Of a stretch of DNA of 64,000 bases, positions 24,347-34,658 are shown piece by piece. The notes under the pieces were generated by a model that saw only the letters and a list, made by a program, of their open reading frames with translations, did no database searches and was not told the origin of the DNA. The stretch's first letter is position 1. Every line of letters begins with the position of its first letter. This DNA comes from Lineus longissimus (taxonomy: Eukaryota; Nemertea; Pilidiophora; Heteronemertea; Lineidae), in assembly GCF_910592395.1 (NCBI RefSeq), contig NC_088312.1, positions 19,537,292 through 19,601,291 of the forward strand. The letters are read 5' to 3'. Both the position numbers and the translations under genes were made by a program.

Positions 24347-25913
24347 AGATCGGATGGTAACCTCGTCCTTCTGCTAGCGAGCGGAGGAATGGTAGAGACG
24401 AGTGAACAAATCTCTTCGCCATGCCACTGCATGTACTATATTTGCATATGCATGCACGCTGAGGTTTTTCAGCACCGTGACCTCGTTGTTCACTAAAGTG
24501 CTGAATGTTTGTATACAGAGTGTATAATTATAAGTGATTAATGTACAAATCATTATACATGTATTGTGAATCTAGGTTATCGCTACTTGTCGGCAGTTGT
24601 AAAACAAGAAACACAGAAACGAAACAGAAACACAGAAACACAGAAACGAAACGCAGAAACCAGTCTTGTGGCGAATTCTGGTCTGCAGACTCCATCTTGT
24701 TGCCATGGTTGTGGCCGCGAACGCGGGTGTAACTAAAACTGGTATTCAGTCGGAATGGAAGGAGGAATGCTCATTTCCCAATACCCCTTTTAGCCTCATA
24801 TTTAAAGGGACTATTTAAAGGCAGCAGCTGGGCAGGCAAGATTGAGTCACTCCAAGTCCAAGTCTAGTGCCCGCCCCCCCCCCCACTTTACTCTATTCTA
24901 GTCGCCAAAATTGGTCTCTCACGTCTCACATAACGTCGAAATGATTCACCCATGTACTGGTACCGTACCTTGCATTTAGTGCTGCATCAGACGGGATTTG
25001 TAGGATGATCCTGGTACTTCATGTAAATTGAACACTACAAGGCAAGATAACATGCTGTAGGAATCGAATCGAACCTACCAAAGTACTACACCACCACCTC
25101 AAAAGACTTCACCCATATCGTGCCGCCCCCTCCCCCCCCCCCCCCCCAAGTTGCTCCATGTATCCCCTCAACAACTCTATTGCATTCCGGCTGGCCGCAA
25201 CCCACCAACCTCAGATTTTACTTTTAAACGACAATAACAACGGATTGGGCAAGGAAAGTATCGGCGTGCCGCTTGATTCCAACTTTTATGAAAATCCGTT
25301 TGATTTTCGTTTCTGCGTTTCGTTTCTGCGTTTCTGTGTTTCTGTTTCGTTTCTGTGTTTCTTGTTTTACAACTACCCGCTACTTGTGCACGTCACGACG
25401 CCCCGTTTTATGAGTGTTCGCCTATCGTGGCCTTCTCACGGTCAATCCGATGACTTGCTGACAGACTATCCCGCATTAGAGTCCGACGGCTGCCATTTAA
25501 TCTATTCCAGCGGAAGAGAAGGTGCCCCTCAGAGTAAAATGAATGCGGTAAAAATCAAGATTTCCTGTATCGCTGACTGGTTCGTTTTATCGCCAAATCG
25601 ATCGAAATGCGTGTGACGAGAAATAAGACGGAATAGCTGCTACATGTTCCATGTAGCCTTTTGATTCCTGTCGTTGTCCAAAAATTATTCAAAAGGCGTT
25701 ACCGTGCACCAATAGAACAAGAAAAAAAGCTACCTGCCAAGTGCAAGCCACGTGCTAGCATTCCACGTCATGCACGTCGTGATATCGTTTTTTGTAATGC
25801 ATTTTTGTTTTAAGTTGTGTTAAAATTCCGAGCATGTGTGTCCTTTTGATTTCCCATTACATCTCTTTCAACGCATGTCCCGAATGCGTTGCCTTTTCGA
25901 GCTGTCAATGCGT
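24347..25913. other. UGT spacer 2-3 with a second inserted element
   Basis: Duplicate of spacer 1-2. It carries the uninterrupted target of the first foldback element (25501-25508) and its own insertion at 24590-25377. C runs occur near 24873-24885 and 25127-25147. No gene is seen. Confidence 0.8.
24590..25377. mobile_element. Second inverted-repeat element, 788 bp
   Basis: The inverted ends are GGCAGTTGTAAAACAAGAAA and GGTAGTTGTAAAACAAGAAA, followed by arrays of AAACACAG/AAACGAAACAG units about 70 bp long at each side. CGCTACTTG flanks it (24581-24589 and 25378-25386), a 9-bp duplication, or 7 bp if two extra terminal bases are counted as element. The related spacer 1-2 has one copy of the site (CGCCACTTG) and no insert. 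It has no coding capacity. It shares with the first element the GG end, subterminal short-repeat arms and a duplication of 7-9 bp, but not sequence. Confidence 0.8.
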
Positions 25914-27500
25914 TTATGACAGTTTAGCTTTTTCCTTTATTACGATTTTGCTGCGACAGCACCTTCTGAACAAACAGCGACAGACGAGGAATACCACCAA
26001 TAGGAGAAGAGAAATAACGACGCAAACAACAAACAGTACGTCCCACATCAGGATTTGAATCCAAGACATTTCATTGGTCGTGCTCATGAGGTGGTCGGCG
26101 CCATATTTGATCACGTGATCGATCCAGTAGGCTGCAGTTTCCCTGGGTTCCATTGGTTGATCACGAAATATCGCCGACGCTTTCTTTATATTATCCGAAT
26201 ATTTCCGATCACTGATCACTTGCTTAATCAGATGCAGTAGTTTATCTTTTGAGAGATCTTTTGCACGAATGTGGCGACCAAAGTGTTCCTCAATTCTCCT
26301 GCAGTTGAAAGGCTGGTCGGCAAAGAGTGGTAACCCAACCATGGGGACGCTACTATACAGCGCCTCATGCTGACCACTATTGCCGCAATGGGTCAAGAAC
26401 AGTTTGATATTTCTATGCCCTAAAACATCATTTTGTGGGATCCAGTTCACAGCCAAAACATTTGAAGGCAAAACCTGGTAATTTTTCAGTAGTGTTTTGT
26501 CCCATTTCCAAACAATTTTGTAAGGCACATCTCTGAACGTGTCCAGCAAAATGTTGACGATGCTATCCGGGAAGAACTTGATCAAACTTCCAAACGAAAC
26601 CAGGATAAAACCATCTGATGCGGTGTCGACAAACTGTTTAAGTTCGCCTGCAGGGAGGGGTTTTGGTTTTTTCACGTTCAGACCCCCAACATTGATGACA
26701 TTTGGGGAAACGGGCACAGGAGTGTCCAAGACCTTACTGACGTCATAGAGCCAAAGCTTCGTTTGTTTCTGCAGCTCGAAGAGAGTTATATTAGCTATGT
26801 CTCCATAGACTTCAATCGAGTTGCCAAGTGCACCGACAAGGAATATTTTTAAGAGTTTCCCAACGAAAGGTGGTAGGTTGCTATTTCCGAAGATCCAGTC
26901 CTCCACCGGCCCGCGAAAAAGAAGTTGCGACTGCAGTGCCACGTGCGGGATATTCAGTGGCAGAAAGGCCATAAATACGCCAAATGGTACACCAAGGCGA
27001 TACGGGATTATAGTTAAGCATTGCAACACGCCGTCAACAACAACAAGGTCAAACCTCTCAGCCTCCAGTTTCTTGAACAGATCCTTGTTCGATAAAACTC
27101 CCCGGCATTCCGCATTCAACTTATCAAACATCTTGTCAAGATATTTGAAATTTTCAAAAAAGCCATGGCTCAACAACTCGGGTGCCAATGATACCTCCTG
27201 ATAAGCCCTCGTTTGGAACACTGGTTCGGCCCCTGGATCGAATTCTATCACCTTGACTTTTAAACTCAGAATGTCCTTGGAGAATTTCGTCCTTGAATTC
27301 AAAATAGTGAACACTTCGTGTCCCATGGTGATCAGGCCGTCTGCCACCGAGTTCATTTGCATAAGATGGCTGCCCGCGGACGGCGGCAAAATCAGAATCT
27401 TCTCGGACGCAGTAGGATTCAGAACGACGACCACGACGATCAAGAAAAGCACGAACTTCCAATCAAAATAACGGCACTCCATCTTGTTTTGATGTTCCAA
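25914..27500 (-). CDS. UDP-glycosyltransferase, copy 3
   Basis: Intronless UGT, 528 codons from the first Met. Met7 (27482, MECRYFDW) aligns with the likely starts of copies 1 and 2 and opens the signal peptide. It has the catalytic His in SHLMQM, Asp in VVVDGVLQC, the signature WIPQNDVLGH / THCGNSGQHEALY / LPLFADQPFN, and a C-terminal membrane segment with a basic Cys-rich tail. It is clearly diverged from copies 1 and 2 over most of its length. From about 26281 down to the stop and through the 3' flank it is nearly identical to copy 2. This sharp change of similarity marks the recombination boundary. Confidence 0.93.
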   Translation of the reverse strand: MEHQNKMECRYFDWKFVLFLIVVVVVLNPTASEKILILPPSAGSHLMQMNSVADGLITMGHEVFTILNSRTKFSKDILSLKVKVIEFDPGAEPVFQTRAYQEVSLAPELLSHGFFENFKYLDKMFDKLNAECRGVLSNKDLFKKLEAERFDLVVVDGVLQCLTIIPYRLGVPFGVFMAFLPLNIPHVALQSQLLFRGPVEDWIFGNSNLPPFVGKLLKIFLVGALGNSIEVYGDIANITLFELQKQTKLWLYDVSKVLDTPVPVSPNVINVGGLNVKKPKPLPAGELKQFVDTASDGFILVSFGSLIKFFPDSIVNILLDTFRDVPYKIVWKWDKTLLKNYQVLPSNVLAVNWIPQNDVLGHRNIKLFLTHCGNSGQHEALYSSVPMVGLPLFADQPFNCRRIEEHFGRHIRAKDLSKDKLLHLIKQVISDRKYSDNIKKASAIFRDQPMEPRETAAYWIDHVIKYGADHLMSTTNEMSWIQILMWDVLFVVCVVISLLLLVVFLVCRCLFRRCCRSKIVIKEKAKLS

Positions 27501-29395
27501 CAGGACACGGACTAGTTTTTAAGTTACAGATCTCAGTGACCACGCAGACACGTATGTCCCAGTTCAATATCGTTGGCGAACTGAATGATTAGACAAATTA
27601 TCTTGGATCTAAGCTAAAGTACACAGCTAAAATGTTAAGCTTTAAAGGGAGACTAAAGGCAAGGGATCAGGCAGGTTTGATTAAGTTACACGAAGACGCC
27701 GATAGTGGTCTCTCCTATCTCGGAGTACATGGGAACTAATCAGGCATGTGTGAGGAACATAACTGTCGCAGAATCGAACACAACTTATGCCCCTATTGAA
27801 TACAGTCAACGGACTACTGGCCCACTTCTGCCTAGTTCCCCTGTACCGGTAACGATATTTTTGCTTGAAAATTGATTCGTATAATTATCGCCTAGCCTAC
27901 ATACTCTTTTGATATGGTGTTCGAGTTTTAACAGTATTCCAATCAGTGCAAATAGAGATTATCATCGATTTTCGACGACTGGTTGCCCCAACTATTATAG
28001 GTCATCGATATGATAAGAGACAAGACCACAATTGATTTTTTAAGCCTTTTAGCAGTTAAATTGTCAATGTTTGACCGCGACGCATCAAAGAATGCGTCAA
28101 GTAGTGAAACTGAAATTCGGATATAATATACGGGTTAGTCTTGCGAGTAACTGGTGCGATTTAAATTGGTGATTGACCACGAAAATTTTTTTTTAAATTG
28201 ACAAGTTTGACACAAGTGGACATTTTTACCCATTTCGGCGATTTTCACTCCAAATTTGAACCACCCCCCTATGGCCAGGTTGTCGAAATTCAAAATTATT
28301 TTTTTCCAAACAATTTATTTATATCTGTAGACTTGCCACAGCAAATAGTTTTTCAATACCTCTCCAAATATGTACTTGAGAGTAAAAAACATGCACTCGT
28401 CTAATAGATAGGCCTCGACTCTCCAACCTTTGAATATTCATTAGTAGTCTTGTCTCGTAATTCGGTGGTGTACAATCCGTTGCGATCTTGGAAACGAGGC
28501 TGTCTATGTGCCCTCCTCCAGTAAAATGGTGGGAAATCTAAGTGGCAAATATGCACTTTCCGGATAGACCATCGAGGTTTGACCATCGAGGTTTTTATAT
28601 CACGATCAATTGAAATGCTTGGTGGATTTATTATAGGTACAAAAATCATTCGAGATTCTTTTTAAAGTCACCGTAATTGCCCTAGACGAAGAAAACTGAA
28701 CTTCTGAAATAAGGAAAGCTGACCCATAATCTCGATTAAGACAATTTTATTCACTAGAAGTGTTTGCTGGATTTTCTACATTCTGATAATCACCGCATAC
28801 TTGCTGATACAGTCATGTACAAACGTTTCTATTTCTTCCGAGTCATTTCATATCAGCAAACGTTGCAAAATAACTGATCTTTGTATGTATGTATGCATGT
28901 ATGTCTTGGCGTTGTTTGAGGAAATAAGGCATCCGACCTACGAAATATTTAGACTGTTTGACACCGGCTAAGCAGATATTCGAATAGTATTGGCCTTACA
29001 CTTCCGAGTGTGTATAGCAGGTACTGCAATTTTTCGAGAGAGAGGATTTTTTTCCTTAATGGCAAATTTGATGGAGGATTTTGTACTAAAATGGAATGCC
29101 CTGTATTTCCTTCATCTTAATGAGCTCAGGGCTAATCTTGACATCATTTTGTTAGTCTTGGTGATATCTTCATGTACAGTGATTTGATAAAATTTATATC
29201 TGAGTACAGGAAAATTTAGGCTACCTTCTTAAAAAAAGAGAAGGGTTTTTGGGGGAATTTCTTAAATTCCAAAATTCTTAGATAAGTAATGTCAGTGACT
29301 ATGGTTTATCTATTCGATAATAAATTGAGAAAATAGTGAGTATCCTTGTCTAATGCGTTTTCCTGTGTTTCCATTCATCGTGCGCCGAACCCGTT
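27501..29395. other. Intergenic DNA between UGT copy 3 and the cysteine-rich gene
   Basis: No gene is supported. The promoter of UGT copy 3 should lie at its left end and the 3' UTR of the next minus-strand gene at its right end. A short TATG/TGTA microsatellite is at about 28882-28905. The open frames (28198-28404, 28401-28649, 28990-29187) have no recognisable content. Confidence 0.6.
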
Positions 29396-31884
29396 CTACA
29401 TCCCAGCATCAGATGCTCCCTCTGTTGGCTCTGCCGCAGGGGGTGGGAACTCGTACACATGACCGCTGCCGTAAATTCTGCAGATCACGGTGTTCCCGTT
29501 CTTCACCAGGGTTTCACCGTCGTCGAAGCATTTGTCCATGTCGTCACGGCAAGCTGGAATAAGACAAGATACAGATACGGTTTAAGTAATATGCAGAAGG
29601 AAACAGATGATGTCGAGTAGGCCTATGTTTGTCAGTTTCAATCTAATAAGAATGCGCCATGTGAGCATAACAGTAAAAGACTGTTACCTTGGGTAATGAG
29701 GAATTATAAGCCATTCTAACGCGTTTCGCTTCTACAAAGTTCTTCAAAGAATGTTGGTGCTCATTTTTCAAAAGCGTGTTGATACACGGACGCTGCGCAA
29801 TGTCAGACGAATTCGTAACAGCTCGTCACGACCGACGATTCTAAACTTGTATCATCGAAGAGATCGCAGAGGATTGGTCAAAGAACCTTGAACCCCGAGT
29901 CTTCTTCTGAGAGTAAAGGATGTGGATCAGCTTGGAAACCAATGATATTGTGGTCTACTCTTTCTCGGATAAATAGAAATGTTTGTAAGTCGTGCGATCT
30001 GCAGTTTGTGGAACCTTAATTAACCCCTCACCTGCTTTGACGAACTCCATGATCTTGAATTGCCCGCTGCACTTCCATGTGTTGCATCGCAGTTCGTATT
30101 CCTCATCCGGTTTCAGCCACTTGTCCTGGCCAACAGCACTGTGCGCCAAACACATTCCTGAAGAGACGACAAAAAGGGATGCAAGGCTTGGTTATACTTT
30201 TTGCCCGATACACCCTTTTTCAATGAAAAATAATGGAACCTCAATCCCCTCTAATCACGAAAACTATTAATCTGTCAGTTTTTATGCACTAAATGGTAAA
30301 TGAAACGCCCCACAAACGAGCGATTTGAATCGTTGCTACCTGCTGTTATAATGGCTGCGATGAGCGACAAAATGATATCTCGTCTGCGGATAAAACCGGT
30401 TATCGCTGGATTTGATATCGATCACGGGGCGCTGTGAATACCAATTCTTGTCGCATGTAGAACGACGACCATCGCAATTATCGTCGCATGCACATGTAGC
30501 AGCGATTTAATCTATAGGTGCCACACGCACGCCCACCACTGCAACAGGATCTTTTGCGAGTAAAGAGTACCCGCGAAACTAGCCAAGTGTCGATGCAGCT
30601 TTGCGCGTCGTATCGACTGACAGGCCAAATATTTTCTGTTGAACACCAGAACTTACCGGCTTTGGGGTCAACCCTCTTCTCAATTTTGCCATCTATGCAT
30701 TCGTGTTCCTCCTCATTCTTGAGGAACGAGTCCCCTTCATACCAGCAGTTATCGCCGTCCTTGCAGCCTGGAAGGAAAGGACAGAATGGCATGAATTAAT
30801 AAACAGGGCACGCGTCGATCATCATGCAGGCGCGGATCCAGGATTTTTCGCAGGGCGCGTGGGTTCCAAGTTGTCGCAGGTACCCGCGCTATAGGAGAAT
30901 TCTAGGAGGCTTCCCCAACATTCTGATGATTTAGAAGGCCGCAGATGCGATTTCCAAGTATGTCGTCAGCATCTAGCAGAAATACGCTTAGCCTTTTGGT
31001 AGAACGAAAATACGATTATCGGCTGAGTATATTCATTTATTAGCCGCCGATAGAAAGCAATCTATAAGGCCTTGCCGCTACTAATGCTTTCAAGATCGCT
31101 TCGCCGCAGGCTGGTATGCCGTTTAGAGTTTTAGGCGGCCACTGAAAGGAACGAGGACGGTGAGAAACGCGGACTTGGCAAAACAAATTCAAAATTCGTC
31201 TAATTTTTATCTCCCACGGCCATTGCAGGGCCGAAGAATCGAACCCCTGATTTCCTCAGGATGAGACATCCTAACTTTAAGAAACCTGCTCGCTGACCTA
31301 ATCAGTGTGGTGTATTGCTCTCGGATGGTGAAAACAGCGTGTCGATAGGACATTTCGTTCCTGAGACAAGCCGTTTTCTCATCAGAAGTTCGATTTTCAC
31401 TTTTAACACAGAAACTTTAGACGTTCCGCAAAAGGGGTCTAATCTGGTACGACATAAACGCACTTTCTGACCTTGGGAGGGGAGGGGATGCTCTAATAAA
31501 CGAAACTGACCGTCGCAAGGCCTATCTGCTGGTGTTGGTGGTCCGGAATCTGCATCGGTAGGGTCTTCTGCGTCTGGATCATTTTGGCTGACCACTGCAA
31601 AGGCAAAAGTAACGTACCTGTCATGTCCATGAGATTGTGATGTCAAGTGTGATGTCAATAATGTGATGTAAATGTGATGTGAATTGGATGAGAAAGTGAT
31701 GTACATGTAATGCCAACGTCATGTAAATATTATTTGATATTACTGTATGATGGATGCAATGTGATAGAAAATATTCTTAAGGACCACTGATGCTACTAGT
31801 GATGACGATTATTGGGCGAAAAGATGTCGTACCTGATCCCACGGCCACAACTAACAGGAATAGGTACAACTTCCACGACGACAT
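29396..31884 (-). CDS. Secreted cysteine-rich protein with exon-encoded repeated modules
   Basis: I do not recognise the family. I assemble complement(join(29396..29553,30032..30157,30657..30767,31511..31594,31833..31884)): five exons, all introns GT/AG and all phase 1, giving 176 aa. Exon 1 starts MSSWKLYLFLLVVAVGS, a clear signal peptide. Exon 2 is a short acidic Pro/Asp/Ala linker. Each of exons 3-5 encodes a module of about 37-50 residues. Modules 1 and 3 share the pattern C-x5-C-[WF]-x2-G-[DE]-[ST]-x-[LV]-K-N-x5-C (for example CWYEGDSFLKN, CFDDGETLVKN). Module 2 is a diverged relative (WLKPDEEYELRC). Symmetric 1-1 exons allow modules to be gained or skipped in frame. The C-terminus is proline/acid rich. 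A secreted extracellular or immune-type role is possible but is inference only. Confidence 0.75.
31204..31302 (-). repeat. tRNA-derived SINE head or tRNA-like remnant
   Basis: On the minus strand an A-box-like TAGGTCAGCGAGCAGG (31285-31300) is followed about 40 nt later by a B-box GGTTCGATTC (31236-31245), the spacing of a tRNA gene. An AGGAT/ATCCT stem lies between them. The acceptor stem is not convincing, so a tRNA-derived SINE fragment is more likely than a working tRNA. It lies in an intron of the cysteine-rich gene. Confidence 0.4.
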
Positions 31885-34658
31885 TCTCTCTGGTATTATA
31901 TGTCAGCCTTGGCTGAAAGAAAGAAAATATTGCGATTTTTACGCTCCCATGTCAATAGGGAAGTTGAGAACACGAACGACTTATCAAGGATACTTACACG
32001 TGTACCGATAAAACTCACACAGGCACACCTTTAGACATGTTAGAATAGATCTCGGGAAAATTCATATCTGGCTTAAGTTTTCCGGATCATACCTTTGGTC
32101 GTCTGTGAAAGTAGCTCAGCGCCCCACCAGACAGGGGGCGTGTCCAGGGGTCTGCACTCCCTGCTGCACGCACCACACACACTATAGATTTAGGACATAT
32201 TCTAATTGGGCCAGTGAATGTTTTTTTGCGGCTGAAATGCTGGGGAATGGTGTCTTCGGCGTTCCAGATTTTAACTTTTCAATATTGCAAGGGAAATATC
32301 CTCTCGCACGTTTCCTCCTGTAGAATTTTAGTTTTCCTACATTTAGGCTGGGTCGCAATCTTGGACATGACCCTCCTCCCCCACGACTCGGACCTTTGTT
32401 ATATTTTTGGATGCGCCACAGTGACTGTTGTTGTCACTTTTTGTACCCTGCATGGCTTTGGTTCACCCAGTGCTGGTGTCTTTCGAGAGTCTGGATCACC
32501 CATCTGACAATAATATCCTTAAAATGGTCCAAAAGCATAAAACCTGGTTGAGGAGAAAAATAGGATTGAAGGCTAGTCCCTAAATCAACGGGAAAAAGGA
32601 TAAGAGATCCGAGAAGAATGTCTACTTACGACACAAAATTGAAATTCCTGAGGAAGATTTCACACTATTCCGATGAGTTGTCTGCCGTTCTTGGTTTGCC
32701 AACGTAGCACAGGAACCAGCATCAGAGAATGCAGAGACGAGGCCAGGGAAATGGTACTTATGATGCGAGTACGCGCTCGCAAATTCCTCGGAAGACTTCT
32801 GCTGATGACTCTGGAAGAAGGCGTGATCAAAGCATCAACCTTTTGTGTTTGAAAAAGGCCTAATTTGCATTCTTATATATAAAACCCCATGCACCAAATC
32901 ATTCTCGGCGATCTGATTGGCTCTTGACCCCTGCGGTCCTTGACACGAATGTACTCACAGTCCTGCGGTCCATTTCTGTAAGGTCGAAATCATAGTGCCG
33001 ATATTTTACAGATCAAATTCAGTTTCTTAACACGAGCAGTTTTGCAAGCATTAAAAGTGGAATTTAGCCTTCGGCAGGGAAATCATGTTATGTTATCCTT
33101 TTTCAAAAGGCGCACGACGAAGGACGATGCTTTTGTATATGACGTAGGATAAAAAATCCAGGGTGCAGCACGTGAGATGTTTCGGCACCTTGTCAATGGC
33201 CTTCGTACAGCCGAGTTTTCCCGAGGATAAATTTATGATCTGGGATTAGGGCACGGGAAGGTTACCGAATGATAATTTCACGTGCTGGAGCTAAATGCAG
33301 CATTTCCGAGAGGCCGACCGCAGCGGGAAACGCTAGTGGACTTGTATAATTGTAGCGTTTTGGCCTTTTGCACCAAGAAACACAAAATACACTTTTGGTG
33401 GACCAACACCTACATCAGCAAAGAATCACAATGTAATGGTGACCTCAACATCTTGTTTAGCTTGACCCAGGCCTCTGCTGTCTGGAGAGAAATGGGGCCA
33501 ACCATTGTAAACGTATGTACAGAGAAAGAAAAACTATAGACAAAAGAAAGAACTGCCTTTGCCTTCAGTAATCGGCACCAGTATGCAATTAACAGTATAG
33601 TTCTGATAAAGAATATTGCAGGCAAGTCTCGTCTCCGATGAGCCAATAATTGTGATTGTGACTGGGATTCTGATCTTTGCAAAACTTACACCGGGTGTCG
33701 GAATGCTAAGTTCCCGGGGTCGGAAGTCGGGGGGGGGTGATTTTTTACGGTTTTTAACCCGCGAATCAGCTTTTTCACCACGACGGGTTGGATGGTGCCT
33801 CAAATCACTCATAAGTAAGCGAATAGCGGGACTGAAATTTCATCATTTTCTTCATTTTAACACGTCACCTAATTCACAATTCAACAAGAAGTATATTTCA
33901 AATGGAAATTACCATTCAACTGGTATGGTGAGAACACGCATTCATCTCAAAATGAGTTATTTTTTTAGACCTGATCAAAATGAGGCGTTCGCGTTGGCGT
34001 TTTGCGAGGAAAATTCACTTGGGGCTTTCGCAAAGCCCCCGAAACGGTCACCTCATGACCTGAACGCTTATCCCATTGTTCGATTTTAGAAAATCGTTTC
34101 CTCTACGTCATATGTAGACTCCCGGGGCTTGCGTCATCCTAATTGGATCCGACTTGGCCGGTTCACTGCGTCCGGAGTGTAGAAGCGGGCGGAAAAGTAA
34201 GTCTTTTGGCGGGAATGATTTGAACTACGTAATTTGTACCAACCTTACCCGAAATTCACCCCATTTTTCTATCTTTGTTCGTTTTAAAATGACAATAGCG
34301 GAAAAAAACGAGATCCAAAGGGGACATGGTTGGTGTGAGGTGACAGGAGGCATCCTGCTTTGTTGCAGGTACGTGGCCTTTTGAAATTTCCCGCGAGTCG
34401 TTCGATTACAGCGGCATCTGACGTTAGAAAATTAAACAATCAATTCGCAAACACACGGAAACTGATGACGTCAACACAAGGGCTTTCTCAAGAAAGCTAA
34501 AAAATGAAACTATTTGTTGGAAAATGTCAAATTTCCGCTCGATTTCATTGTTAGATAACCCAAAAACTTGGCCACATTTTAAATCTTTTATTTAAACACA
34601 TAGAAAGGTCAGGTTGAGGTGAATTCCGGTCTGCAAACGACTCTAAATCCGGCCAGAC
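31885..34658. other. Intergenic DNA; possible 5' UTR of the cysteine-rich gene
   Basis: Just before the start codon of the cysteine-rich gene the minus strand reads TTTTCTTTCTTTCAG, a good splice acceptor, so the 5' UTR may be split. A possible partner is the donor GTGTC|GTAAGTAG near 32638, with a TATATATAA element near 32873-32884 upstream. No coding gene is supported in 32000-34600; the longer open frame at 33616-34089 has no family features. Confidence 0.35.

Noticed and set aside
31204-31302. Functional tRNA gene on the minus strand
   Set aside because: A- and B-boxes are present at tRNA spacing, but no seven-base acceptor stem could be paired; listed as a SINE or tRNA-like remnant only.
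33616-34089. 157-codon plus-strand open frame
   Set aside because: Composition is unremarkable and includes a G run translation; no domain, no splice context.
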